Assembly: GCA_022601195.1 (NCBI GenBank)
Contig: JAHZIX010000045.1
Coordinates: forward strand, 754,884-818,883
DNA: 64,000 nt
Direction of reading: 5' to 3'
From: Deltaproteobacteria bacterium
Lineage (GTDB): Bacteria > Acidobacteriota > Thermoanaerobaculia > Multivoradales > JAHZIX01
Part shown: in pieces, positions 1 to 8,066 of the stretch
How the letters are laid out: each line of letters starts with the position of its first letter
Numbering within the stretch: the first letter of the stretch is position 1
Notes under the pieces: model-generated
Told to the model about the DNA's origin: nothing
The model's input: only the letters and a program-made list of their open reading frames with translations
Database searches by the model: none
Translations under genes and position numbers: made by a program

Positions 1-1030
1 CGGCGACGATCAGCACGCCGAGGAGGAGAGATCGGCTCAGATCCCGCAACCGCTCCTCGACCCGGTCCGGTTGGAAGATGATCTCGTCGATCTGGATTGC
101 CGTGAGCTTGGCTCCCTGTTCGGTCATCAGGTCCCGGACCTCGGTGCCAAAGTCCAGCAGGTTGCCTCCGACCCGAGGCACGATACCGATGCCGATTCCC
201 GCTTCGCCATCCAGGCGCATGCGAGCAGCGGCGGGTTCCTCTGGTCCCCGGCGGACATCGGCGACGGCGGCCAAGGGCACCGTGTTTCCATCCGGCAGCA
301 GGATGGGAGTGGAGCGAATCTCCTCGACGGACTCGAATTCGCTCAGGGGCCGCAAAGTGACCGTGCGGCCGGCCAGCTCCACGGAGCCTCCCGGAAGGAT
401 CCGGTTGCGGGCTTGTAGCTGCCCGGCCAATTGCCGAGGGTCGAGACCCAGGCGGCGAGCGGTGGAGTCGTCATAGGCGATGGTGATCTGATCTCCTGGG
501 TCTGCGGTCAGCTTGACCTCAGAAACGGAAGGTAGAGTCAGCAATCGATCTTTCAGGTCCTCGGCCGCTGCCATCAACACCAGCGGATCTGGCTGACCGG
601 TGAGGGCATAGACGATGGACTCTTGGTCCTGAAGCTCATCATCGAGCTCTGGGGTTCCGACCCCTGCAGGAAAGTCTCTTTGGGCGTTGCTCAAGGCTTC
701 ACGAACTTCATCCCAAGCCTTGTCGGTGTTCTTGATGGAGTCTCGTAGATCGATCTGGAGGACCGCGAGCTCGGAATAGGAAGACGAGCTGATCTCCTTG
801 ATGTCGTCCACCGCTGCCAGGTGTTCTTCGAGAGGCTCCAGCACCAAACGCTCGACGGTTTCGGCGTCTGTGCCCGGAAAGGGAACCACCACCAGGCCCC
901 AGAAATCCGGCAGTCGGGGATCTTCCTGACGCGGCATTTCGACCCAGAAAAGCAGACCGAGAAGAGCCAGCAAGCCCACCAGAGTCAGGACCAGCTTGCG
1001 TTGACCAAGGAGGCGTTCCAGCAAGATCAC
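1..1030 (-). CDS. RND efflux permease, N-terminal part (cut by window edge)
   Basis: This is the inner-membrane proton/substrate antiporter of an RND tripartite efflux pump. About 343 residues are visible, roughly a third of the usual 1,000-1,050. The reading starts at a GTG whose last bases overlap the TGA of the adaptor gene (GTGA), so the two are translationally coupled. The protein opens with a short cytoplasmic stretch (VILLERLLGQRKLVL), a first membrane helix and the motif WVEMPRQEDP. The porter domain follows, with LEPLEEHLAAVDDIKEISS and later LTADPGDQITIAYDD. The window ends as the second membrane helix begins (LRDLSRSLLLGVLIVA). The PRQEDP signature and the adaptor upstream support the RND family; the substrate class cannot be told from this fragment. 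Control is probably by the adjacent TetR repressor. Confidence 0.9.
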   Translation of the reverse strand, partial: MILLERLLGQRKLVLTLVGLLALLGLLFWVEMPRQEDPRLPDFWGLVVVPFPGTDAETVERLVLEPLEEHLAAVDDIKEISSSSYSELAVLQIDLRDSIKNTDKAWDEVREALSNAQRDFPAGVGTPELDDELQDQESIVYALTGQPDPLVLMAAAEDLKDRLLTLPSVSEVKLTADPGDQITIAYDDSTARRLGLDPRQLAGQLQARNRILPGGSVELAGRTVTLRPLSEFESVEEIRSTPILLPDGNTVPLAAVADVRRGPEEPAAARMRLDGEAGIGIGIVPRVGGNLLDFGTEVRDLMTEQGAKLTAIQIDEIIFQPDRVEERLRDLSRSLLLGVLIVA

Positions 1031-2115
1031 CGAACCACCTCCACCGCATCGCCGTCCACCAGGCTGGCGAGGCCGCTCGTCACCACCTGATCACCAGCCT
1101 GGAGAGCTCCGGCCACTGCCACCCGGTCTCCAAGCAACATCTCCACTTCTACAGCGATCCTTTCGGCCCGATCTTCGGCCAGGCGAAAAACGGTGGGTCG
1201 GCTGCCGCCAGGGTTGAGAATAGCGCCGAGGGGAACCGTAAGCCTTGCTCCGGACTCGGTGGGCATGGCCACTTCGGTGGTCATGCCGGCGGAGATTCCG
1301 TCTCTTGCCTCCAGGGAAACCACCACGGGAAAGAGTCTTCCGCTGCCGACTCCGGCTCGCGTGATGGAAGTGATGTGGCCGGGTACGGTACCGGAGCTGG
1401 AGAGGGGCAGGTCCACCTGGACCTCTTGCCCTTCGGAAAGGCTACGAATCCACCCTTCCGGCACTCCCAGCTCTACCTCCAAAGGGCCATCGCCGCTGAT
1501 TTCCACGACGGTCTTACCAGCGCCGGCATACTCCCCAGGCTCCAGAGCCACCCGGCTCACCGTGCCCGCGAAGGGGGCGATGAGGGACGCTTCTCGCAGC
1601 ACCCGACTAGCTTCGTCGCGGCGAGCCCGTGCCGCATCTCGACTCGAGGAGAGGGCAGCCTGGGCTGCACTGACTTGCTCCAACTCTTCCTGGGTGGCTG
1701 CTCCAGCTGCTACGAGCCGTTCTACTCTGGAAGTCTCCAAGGTCATTTGCACCTGGCGAGCTTCGATTTCTGCCAGGTTGCCGGCAGCAGCGCTCAAGGT
1801 GTTGCGGAGCTTTCGGTCATTCAAAAGGGCGACGGATTGCCCTGCTTCGACCCGGTCACCGATGGCCACAGACCGTGAGCTCAAGCGTCCCCCAAAGGGG
1901 AAAGATAGCTGCGCCCGATGCTCTGCACGCAAGACGCCGGAGAAACGCAGCGTGCGCGACGCTTCACCGGCTTCCACGGTTTGCACCTGGACTCGTTGTA
2001 CATGGGGCCTCTCCGGTACGGCGGTTTCCTTAGCGCGAGACGAAAGAGCAAGGGGTAGAGCGATGGCGAGAAGGGTAAAGCCAAGAAGAGAGGGAAGAAT
2101 CTTGCGTCGTTTCAT
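1027..2115 (-). CDS. RND efflux periplasmic adaptor subunit (HlyD/MFP family)
   Basis: Membrane-fusion protein of 362 residues linking the RND permease to an outer-membrane channel. It begins with a positively charged N-terminus and a hydrophobic signal or anchor (residues 5-25). A lipoyl/barrel-sandwich half follows (GGRLSSRSVAIGDRVEAGQ), then a coiled-coil hairpin (about 95-165, rich in A, E, R and Q) and the second lipoyl half (ASLIAPFAGTVSRVALEPGE). The beta-barrel and membrane-proximal domains end with GDQVVTSGLASLVDGD. The length is typical of the family. It is the first gene of the pump operon. A palindromic operator lies about 90 bp upstream of its ATG, matching one in front of tetR. 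No outer-membrane factor gene is visible in the window, so the pump may use one encoded elsewhere or beyond the left edge. Confidence 0.92.
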   Translation of the reverse strand: MKRRKILPSLLGFTLLAIALPLALSSRAKETAVPERPHVQRVQVQTVEAGEASRTLRFSGVLRAEHRAQLSFPFGGRLSSRSVAIGDRVEAGQSVALLNDRKLRNTLSAAAGNLAEIEARQVQMTLETSRVERLVAAGAATQEELEQVSAAQAALSSSRDAARARRDEASRVLREASLIAPFAGTVSRVALEPGEYAGAGKTVVEISGDGPLEVELGVPEGWIRSLSEGQEVQVDLPLSSSGTVPGHITSITRAGVGSGRLFPVVVSLEARDGISAGMTTEVAMPTESGARLTVPLGAILNPGGSRPTVFRLAEDRAERIAVEVEMLLGDRVAVAGALQAGDQVVTSGLASLVDGDAVEVVR

Positions 2116-2204
2116 GGTTTCAAGCTCCGGATTTCGATCTCAGAGAAAGCCTTGGTATCGGTAAGGTTGATGAGTGTGTCGTGAGAGTGTGGTTTAGAGT
2201 TGTG

Positions 2205-2224
2205 AACTGGCCGGCCGGTCGATT
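2205..2224. promoter_or_regulatory. Operator site 2 for the TetR regulator, in front of the efflux operon
   Basis: AACTGGCCGGCCGGTCGATT. The core ACTGGCCGGCCGGT is a 14-bp palindrome with one mismatched pair. It matches the site before tetR at 18 of 20 positions. It lies between the end of tetR and the start of the adaptor gene, where a repressor of the pump would bind. Confidence 0.75.
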
Positions 2225-2242
2225 TATGGGTAAAAAGAGAGG

Positions 2243-2848
2243 TCATCGCGGAAGGACTCCTTCGAAGAAGATCTTCAGCATGTTCTCGAAATATTCCTCG
2301 TCCCGATCCTCTACAGGTCCCTCCATCTCCAGGTCTCGGCAGAGATGCTCTCGGGATTGGAACCAGTGTTGAGCTAGGAAGAGGAAGCTAAAGAGGAGGT
2401 AGCGAGGGTCTACGTCCTTGCGCAGTTGCCCGTCTTCTTGAGCCGCCCGAATGGTCTCGACGCCATTCTTGAGCACGGCCCTATCCAAGTCACCGCAGTC
2501 GTTGTCCCCCTCCAGGTACATCCAGGCCATTAAGCGGACCGTTTGGGGTGTTTTCTGGAGGAAGCGGAAATAAAGCTCCAAAGACTCGCGGAGAAGCTCG
2601 GCAGTCGGAGTGGATTGGTCGAGCATGTTTTGCTGGCGCTGCGCGTATTCGCCAAAGCGCCGAACTTTCACTTCGGTCCACAGCTTCTGTTTGGAACCGA
2701 AGTGGTGGTGGATGAGGCTCTTGGTAACCCCAGCCCGCCGGGCGATATCCGACGTCGAAGCCTCAGCAAAGCCCTGCTCGAGGAAGGCGTCTTCCGCTGC
2801 CGCGAGGATGGCAGCGCGAGTGGCTTCGGGATCTCGTTTGTTGACCAT
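2243..2848 (-). CDS. TetR/AcrR-family transcriptional repressor of the efflux pump
   Basis: DNA-binding repressor of 201 residues from the ATG chosen here. A longer reading to 2923 would run through the operator and adds no family sequence. The N-terminal helix-turn-helix is clear: ATRAAILAAAEDAFLEQGF, then TSDIARRAGVTKSLIHHHF. The C-terminal ligand domain is variable, as is normal for the family, and carries an aromatic-rich stretch (ELYFRFLQKTPQTVRLMAWM). It is transcribed in the same direction as the efflux genes and sits just upstream of them. Matching palindromes precede both this gene and the pump, so autoregulation and control of the pump are inferred. The inducer is unknown. Confidence 0.92.
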   Translation of the reverse strand: MVNKRDPEATRAAILAAAEDAFLEQGFAEASTSDIARRAGVTKSLIHHHFGSKQKLWTEVKVRRFGEYAQRQQNMLDQSTPTAELLRESLELYFRFLQKTPQTVRLMAWMYLEGDNDCGDLDRAVLKNGVETIRAAQEDGQLRKDVDPRYLLFSFLFLAQHWFQSREHLCRDLEMEGPVEDRDEEYFENMLKIFFEGVLPR

Positions 2849-2890
2849 GGTGTTTTCGACTCGATCGATTTTGGCGTGGCCAGATGTGTT

Positions 2891-2910
2891 AACTGGCCGA
2901 CCGGTCAATT
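2891..2910. promoter_or_regulatory. Operator site 1 upstream of tetR
   Basis: AACTGGCCGACCGGTCAATT, centred about 50 bp upstream of the tetR ATG. It shares 18 of 20 bases with the site before the adaptor gene and contains the perfect 8-bp palindrome GACCGGTC. Two such sites flanking a TetR gene are the classic layout for autorepression plus target repression. Confidence 0.75.
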
Positions 2911-3010
2911 GAGGGTATGACACCCCTATCCGTGTGTCAAGGAGCCTCTCGATGTCAGTAGGTCTCCGAGATCTCTAGTCGGACTTCGGTCGAGGCTCGC
3001 TCAACAGATT

Positions 3011-3162
3011 GTGGCGAAATTCACTTTGGCTCCGAACGAGTCTTCGGCGGCAGATCTTCCTTGCAGAGCCCTCGACAGATCTTGGGTTTGCCTCCGGCTA
3101 TTCGTCGCGATCCACCGCCCAACATCTCGCTCTCACCAACGAGGGGCTATCACCACAGGCTG
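3011..3162 (+). repeat. 152-nt intergenic repeat, copy A
   Basis: This non-coding stretch resembles 57554-57705 over its whole length, and both copies are 152 nt. Shared blocks include GAAATTCACTTTG near the start, a TTCCTTG-AGAG-CCTCGACA block in the middle, CGTCGC, and TCACCACAGGC at the end. Both copies lie upstream of a plus-strand gene, here about 100 bp before the DUF2911 gene. It may be a dispersed intergenic repeat, a small RNA or a conserved leader. The rest of the 2849-3262 gap holds the tetR operator and the ribosome-binding site of the next gene; I see nothing else in it. Confidence 0.6.
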
Positions 3163-3262
3163 TTGGATCTACAGAATCAGCAAACTCCAGGGCCTTTCTT
3201 TCGTATCTCGATGAAGACTGTCATCGAACTTCGCAAGTCTTTTTGTCCACAAGGAGTAACCC

Positions 3263-4327
3263 ATGATTCGAACTCGACCCAATCTCAGCACGTCTACTTT
3301 TGGGCTAGTCGCCCTCGGGGCGCTGATTCTGGCGACCGTGCCGGTCCAGGCGCAAAATTTGACCGTACCGCAAGCGAGCCCCCACGCTGTGGCCGAGCAG
3401 GAGATCGGAATCTCCAAAGTTACTGTGGATTACCATCGCCCTCAGGTGCGGGACCGGGAAATCTGGGGTGCTCTAGTTCCTTACGACAACGCCTGGCGTG
3501 CCGGAGCCAACGAGAACACCGTGGTCACCTTCTCCCACGATGTCAAGGTCGAGGGCCAGGACCTCGCCGCAGGCTCCTACGGCCTCCATATGTTTCCTAC
3601 CGCGGGAGAGTGGGAGATCGCCTTCAGCACCAATTCCACTTCCTGGGGAAGCTTCTCCTACAACCAGGAAGAGGATGCTCTGCGCGTCAAAGTAAAGCCG
3701 GTGGCTGCCCCTTTCGAGGAGTGGCTGCGCTTCGGTTTCGAGGACTTGAGCGGCAACGGGGCGACGACTTATCTACACTGGGAAAAGCTCAAGATTCCTT
3801 TCCGGGTGGAGGTCGATACGCCGGAGATCGTTCTCGCCAAGGCCCGTAACGACCTTCGTTCCCGGGTCGGATTCCAGTGGCAGGGTTGGGCGGGAGCTGC
3901 CAACTACGCTCTGCAAAATGGGATTCACTTGGAAGAGGCTTTGGGCTGGGCAGAGAATGCCGTAGGCCGGCAGGAGAACGGTAGAACCCTAGGGCTCCAA
4001 GCCCTGCTGCAGGAGCGCTTGGGCCGAGACGACGATGCTGCAGCCACTTTGGCCAAGGCGGTGGAGGTGTCCACCGAAGCGGAGCTCAATGCTTTGGGCT
4101 ACGGCATCCTAGGAGCGGGCAATACCGCCAAAGCTATCGAACTCTTCCAGCACAACGTGGACAAGAATCCAGAGTCCTGGAATGTGTGGGATAGCCTCGC
4201 GGAGGCTCAAGCGAGCCTGGGGGATACGAAGGGAGCTATCAAGAACTACACCAAGGCTCTCGGCATGGCTCCGGATCCGCAGAAACCGCGTATCGAGAGT
4301 GTCCTCAAGAAGCTCAAGGGCAGCTGA
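3263..4327 (+). CDS. Secreted DUF2911 domain protein with TPR tail
   Basis: Exported protein of 354 residues with unknown biochemical role. The ATG follows a good ribosome-binding site (AAGGAG). A Sec signal peptide ends near VPVQAQ (about residue 31). Residues 40-190 form the DUF2911 domain: ISKVTVDYHRPQVRDREIWG, then VPYDNAWRAGANENTVVTF, and AGSYGLHMFPTAGEWEIAF. The last 140 residues are helical TPR-like repeats (NPESWNVWDSLAEAQASLGD, TKGAIKNYTKALGMAPD). DUF2911-TPR proteins are common in Acidobacteriota and Bacteroidota, and their substrate is not known. The gene stands alone; a 152-nt repeat lies upstream and a hairpin downstream. Confidence 0.9.
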   Translation: MIRTRPNLSTSTFGLVALGALILATVPVQAQNLTVPQASPHAVAEQEIGISKVTVDYHRPQVRDREIWGALVPYDNAWRAGANENTVVTFSHDVKVEGQDLAAGSYGLHMFPTAGEWEIAFSTNSTSWGSFSYNQEEDALRVKVKPVAAPFEEWLRFGFEDLSGNGATTYLHWEKLKIPFRVEVDTPEIVLAKARNDLRSRVGFQWQGWAGAANYALQNGIHLEEALGWAENAVGRQENGRTLGLQALLQERLGRDDDAAATLAKAVEVSTEAELNALGYGILGAGNTAKAIELFQHNVDKNPESWNVWDSLAEAQASLGDTKGAIKNYTKALGMAPDPQKPRIESVLKKLKGS

Positions 4328-4345
4328 TCCCCAGCCTTTCAAATG

Positions 4346-4382
4346 GACCGCGGCGGCTCTTCCTTTGGGGTCGCCGCAGGTC
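4346..4382 (+). terminator. Hairpin after the DUF2911 gene
   Basis: The arms GACCGCGGCG and CGCCGC-A-GGTC pair with one bulged A around a 16-nt loop, 19 nt after the stop codon. There is no T-tract, so termination is only a possible role. Confidence 0.4.
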
Positions 4383-4522
4383 CTCGCGGCTCGACTGCCT
4401 CGAAACGGCCACAATCTTTCCTTCTCGGGCCTTCATTCCATCACCCCCGCCTCACGATCTCTCTCTAGTCTCTGCTGGACGGGACAACAACCGGCCTCGA
4501 GGGCCGCAGCAGAGGTATAGCC

Positions 4523-5782
4523 ATGCGTTTGAGAGCTCCCACCCTTTTTGCCCTACCGGCACGCTTCCACTATTGGGGCAGCCTGTTTCTGGTTCTCTTC
4601 TCCGCCGCCGTCATCTCTGGCCAGGTGGCCAATCGACACAGCTTTGCTTCGGGAGAGCTCTATGAGGAGGTTGCGGATCGGTGGGGGGCACCCATCGAGC
4701 AGCCCGCTCCCTCCGTGCGCTTCGTCGAAAGCGGTACGGTCTTTAATGGCCTGGAGTCTCTCCCCTTGGCCGGCCAGAAGGTCTACGTCGAAGCCGCCAT
4801 GAGCTACCGGAAGCGGGGTCTGACCTACTTCTCCGGTTTCGAATTCGCCTTTCGGGGCCAGTACCGAGTGGTCAACGACCAGGGCAAGAGCCTGGACCTG
4901 GTCTTCGTCTTTCCCATCCAGATGAGCAAGAACAAGGTGCTCCTCTCGGATTTGGAATTTCTGGTCGGAGGCGAGCCCCATTCCGTCGATCTCAGCCAAT
5001 CTCAGAATCGCTTGGTATGGACCGGGCGCCTAGCGGCGGCTGAAGAGCTGGAGGTCGAGATTGCCTTCCGGGGACGGGGCTTGAATTCTTTCACCTATCG
5101 CCTCGACCCGACCCTGCCGGTGAAGGACTTTCGGTTCGAGGCGCAGGTCACCGGCGGTGACAATTTCGACTACGCCCCCGGCGTGTTGCCGGCGACCTCC
5201 CAGACTCACAAAGACGGCGAGGTGTCTCTCGAGTGGCAGTATGCAGCTCTCGAGTCCGGTGTGCCCGTAGGGCTGATCCTTCCTTCCGTGAAGGCCTACG
5301 ACACTCTGATCTTCATCATGGCCAAACGTTCCTGGGCCACCTTTTCCCTCTTTTTCGCTGGCATCGTTCTGCTGACGCTGCACCATGGTCGCCGACTCGA
5401 GATCTATGAGAGCTACCTATTGGCCGCCAACTATGCCTTCTTCTTCGTGCTGTTGGCCTACCTGGCGGCTTTCATGAGCTTTGCTGGCGCCTTCCTTCTG
5501 GCCCAGGTGATCACCTGCTCGAGCCTATGGTTTTTCTCGAAGCGGCTGACCTCCCCTGACGCCGGACGGATCATCGCTGTCCTCTTGGTGGCGCTCCTTG
5601 TGTTGCCGACCTTGGCGGTGATTCTTCGGGGCTACACCGGTTTGATCTACACCCTGGAGATTCTCGCCGGCCTGGTGTCGGTGACCTACTTGGCCACCAG
5701 GCCCCTGTTTCGACAGCTCGTCGAGAGAGCCTTCTCTCACCCCCAACTCCCACTTCAGGAGGACCCCGCCCTTGCCAAATAG
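4523..5782 (+). CDS. CreD-like polytopic inner-membrane protein
   Basis: Integral membrane protein of 419 residues. One N-terminal helix (residues about 17-34) precedes a large soluble, beta-rich region (about 35-265) that is probably periplasmic. Five or six hydrophobic helices follow from about residue 270 to 395. This layout (one helix, a long exported domain, then a C-terminal helix bundle) is that of the CreD family of inner-membrane proteins. The stretch MSYRKRGLTYFSGFEFAF also resembles that family's exported domain, but identity is weak and I rest the call mainly on architecture. The downstream gene overlaps its 3' end by 11 nt, so the two are cotranscribed and probably work together at the envelope. 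A ribosome-binding site (AGAGG) precedes the ATG. Confidence 0.5.
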   Translation: MRLRAPTLFALPARFHYWGSLFLVLFSAAVISGQVANRHSFASGELYEEVADRWGAPIEQPAPSVRFVESGTVFNGLESLPLAGQKVYVEAAMSYRKRGLTYFSGFEFAFRGQYRVVNDQGKSLDLVFVFPIQMSKNKVLLSDLEFLVGGEPHSVDLSQSQNRLVWTGRLAAAEELEVEIAFRGRGLNSFTYRLDPTLPVKDFRFEAQVTGGDNFDYAPGVLPATSQTHKDGEVSLEWQYAALESGVPVGLILPSVKAYDTLIFIMAKRSWATFSLFFAGIVLLTLHHGRRLEIYESYLLAANYAFFFVLLAYLAAFMSFAGAFLLAQVITCSSLWFFSKRLTSPDAGRIIAVLLVALLVLPTLAVILRGYTGLIYTLEILAGLVSVTYLATRPLFRQLVERAFSHPQLPLQEDPALAK

Positions 5783-7028
5783 TTCGACGCCCTTGAAGAA
5801 AGTGGTCCGGGTCTCCGCTGTGGCCCTCGGCTTCAGCCTACTTTGGACGGCTAGTTTTTCGACTCTTCCAGGGTGGGCCCAGGAGACCGAGGAGACGACT
5901 TCCTCCTCTGCCTCCCTGCCCCTGGAAGAAGTGCTGCGCCTCTACCGGGAAATCGACCAAAGGCAGCAGGTGGAAGCGCCGCCGCCCGTGGCGGCTTCCA
6001 TCACCCGGTTGGCTGCCACCGGACGCCTGCGTCGGGATGCGGTGGACCTCCAGGCTCGTTTCGATATCTCGGTTCTCGAGGAGGGGTCTTGGGTGAAGTT
6101 GCCCTTACTGGAAATGGAGCCCGGGACGAGCCTCTCTAAGCTGCCGAGGCTTCCCGAAGGCGCCACCGTGGCGGTGGAGGGGCAGACGGTGTTCTTCGTG
6201 ACCCGCAAGCAGGGCCTTTACCAGCTAGAACTGGGTTTGGTCCGCCTCGCCGAGGGGGATGGCCGAAAGCGCAAGGCGAGCATCGAGTTTGGGCCGGCAG
6301 CTCTGGCAACCCTCGATCTGGAGTTGGACGAGAATCTCTTTCGCCTCACCTCTCCGGGCGCCATGCAGGAGGCGAAGGGATTTCGCCTCTACCCCCGAGG
6401 CGGTCGCTTCCAGGTGAGTTGGGAGCAGCTGGCTGCTGCTGGCCGGAGTGCTCCTGCAAAGCGCCAGCGGCCGCCCATCGACCCAGTGATCCCCACCGCC
6501 CATGGCTCGCTGGTTTCCACCTTGGAGGGGCAGGCGATTCTGCGGGCTCGTTACGAGCTTCGTTTCGAAGGGCGGCGCCAGGTGACTTTTACCCTTCCCC
6601 AGGGGCTGGAGCTGGAAAAGGTCTTTTTGAACGGTGCCCGCATTCCTTTCGAGGCTACCGGCGAGACGGTCGAGGTCGGGGTAGAGCCGGCCCGGGCCGG
6701 AGACCCCGGTGGCACGGTGGAGCTCGTGGCCAAGACTTCCCGAAAAGAGTATCTGCTCTCGGGAGACCTGGCCTTTGCCTTTCCCTCCCCCTCCTGGACG
6801 GTGAATGAGCTCTTTCTCGATCTCCATCTGCCGGAAGTGTTCACCTACTCTTGGTCCGGCGGCAGCCTCTCGCCGGTTACCTCGGCTCCACAGGTCACCT
6901 TTGCCTATCAGATTCCCTCACCGGGCAAGCGCTTGTCTTTTCATCAATACCTGGTTGCCGGCTCCCAGCCGGCGGTGCGCTTGAACTACGACATCGACCT
7001 CGAGGGGCAGTATTTCGAGGGGCTCTGA
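5772..7028 (+). CDS. Exported hypothetical protein, partner of the CreD-like gene
   Basis: Predicted secreted or periplasmic protein of 418 residues that I do not recognise. It starts at a TTG inside the end of the preceding gene; a second in-frame TTG lies seven codons on. A signal peptide ends near GWAQE (about residue 36). The mature protein looks all-beta, with many short alternating strands (VAVEGQTVFFVTRKQGLYQL, VTFTLPQGLELEKVFLNG) and an acidic-hydrophobic LPLEEVLRLYREIDQR helix near the start. No catalytic motif or transmembrane helix is visible after the signal. The 11-nt overlap implies translational coupling with the membrane protein upstream, so an exported subunit or substrate of that protein is the simplest guess. 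Confidence 0.75.
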   Translation: MPNSSTPLKKVVRVSAVALGFSLLWTASFSTLPGWAQETEETTSSSASLPLEEVLRLYREIDQRQQVEAPPPVAASITRLAATGRLRRDAVDLQARFDISVLEEGSWVKLPLLEMEPGTSLSKLPRLPEGATVAVEGQTVFFVTRKQGLYQLELGLVRLAEGDGRKRKASIEFGPAALATLDLELDENLFRLTSPGAMQEAKGFRLYPRGGRFQVSWEQLAAAGRSAPAKRQRPPIDPVIPTAHGSLVSTLEGQAILRARYELRFEGRRQVTFTLPQGLELEKVFLNGARIPFEATGETVEVGVEPARAGDPGGTVELVAKTSRKEYLLSGDLAFAFPSPSWTVNELFLDLHLPEVFTYSWSGGSLSPVTSAPQVTFAYQIPSPGKRLSFHQYLVAGSQPAVRLNYDIDLEGQYFEGL

Positions 7029-7099
7029 GGGAAGCTAGAAAGCCCCTTTTGAAAATGAACGAAGCCGTCGTGAAGGAACCAAAGTGAATCGATCCCTGC

Positions 7100-7141
7100 C
7101 CCGAAACTACTTCCCAAGGCAGCCTTGGAGGTGGCTTCGGG
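7100..7141. terminator. Two-tier hairpin between convergent genes
   Basis: Outer arms CCCGAA/TTCGGG and inner arms CCAAGG/CCTTGG with a three-base CAG loop are joined by an asymmetric internal loop. The hairpin sits between the ends of two converging genes, so it could stop transcription from both sides. No T-tract follows. Confidence 0.4.
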
Positions 7142-7147
7142 ACTGGT

Positions 7148-8014
7148 TTATTCAGAGCGGATCTTGAAGAAGGCCCGTAGGGCTTCGAGGGCTGCTGGGT
7201 GGAATACCGTACCGTGGGATTCGCTTTCCAAAGGCGCAATGATCAGCTCAAAGTCTGACGGACCAGAGGCACGTAAAGCGGAAGCCAGTGCATCAAACCC
7301 TTCCCGCATAGCGCCTTTTTCATTCCCTATGGTGAGGTAGATACGTTTCCCGGAAAGAGCTTTTCGTTTCTCTTTGATGAGGCGGGCCGCCTGAGAGGGA
7401 AGCTTCTGATTGTCCCACCACAGGCTAGGGCTGACACAAATGTAGCCCGAGAAGAGCTCCGGGTGGTGCACGAAAGTTTCGGCGACAAAGAGCCCAGCGA
7501 TCGACTCACCGATCAGAACAGATTCCTTGGATGCTCGAAAGGTTCGCTCCACCCACGGTTTCAACTCGGACCCCAAGAAAGCTCGAAACTTCTCAGCGCC
7601 ACCGTGGGTCGGAATTTGCTTGCGATCTTCTTCGCTCTCGGATGGGGGAGTCAGATCGTGGTACCGATCTACCCCTTCGATGCCGACGACGACAAACTCT
7701 CGAAGATTGCGAAAGTCCGCGGCTAGCGAAGCAATGCCTACGATGTGGAGAAAATCCTCCTGCATTCCACCATCCAGCAAGTAGAGCACCGGGTATTCTT
7801 GTTTTCCCTTAGCGTAGGTTGGAGGCAGGTAGACGTTGATCCTCCGGGTCTGCTCCAGCAGCTTGGATTCCACCTGAAAGGAGGTCGCGAAAGGAATGGA
7901 GGTCCCGGAGAGCTCGGTGGAGGAGGACGACCCTTCTGGGCTCTGGGTGGAAGCGGTCGTCGTCACCAGAAGCAGGCTGAGGACGGAGAAAGCAGTGGCA
8001 AATTTTGGAAACAT
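7148..8014 (-). CDS. Exported alpha/beta-hydrolase esterase (esterase D / enterochelin esterase-like)
   Basis: Secreted serine esterase of 288 residues. The ATG chosen gives a clean signal peptide (FPKFATAFSVLSLLLVTTTA); the longer reading overlaps the upstream gene. The conserved order of the putative-esterase family is present. There is a strand with INVYLPPTYAKGKQEYPVLY, then the LLDGG motif of the oxyanion hole, the nucleophile elbow LIGESIAGLFVAE (GESIAG) and the late histidine in ESESHGTVFHPA. A likely acid lies in the TIGNEKGAMREGFD region. Members of the family hydrolyse short acyl esters, siderophore esters or S-formylglutathione; the exact substrate here is open. It lies 52 nt downstream of the PhzF gene on the same strand and may share its transcript. 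Confidence 0.85.
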   Translation of the reverse strand: MFPKFATAFSVLSLLLVTTTASTQSPEGSSSSTELSGTSIPFATSFQVESKLLEQTRRINVYLPPTYAKGKQEYPVLYLLDGGMQEDFLHIVGIASLAADFRNLREFVVVGIEGVDRYHDLTPPSESEEDRKQIPTHGGAEKFRAFLGSELKPWVERTFRASKESVLIGESIAGLFVAETFVHHPELFSGYICVSPSLWWDNQKLPSQAARLIKEKRKALSGKRIYLTIGNEKGAMREGFDALASALRASGPSDFELIIAPLESESHGTVFHPAALEALRAFFKIRSE

Positions 8015-8066
8015 GGATGTTCCTATAGGTTTCTGAGGGCCCGTTCCTTTACCAGGGCTTGTTTCT

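Noticed and set aside
1193..2164. Plus-strand open frame of 323 codons
   Set aside because: It lies fully opposite the efflux adaptor, is rich in Arg and Ser, and has no family features.
3011..3849. Small open frames in the gap before the DUF2911 gene
   Set aside because: They cross the repeat or overlap the DUF2911 gene in another frame and have no ribosome-binding sites.
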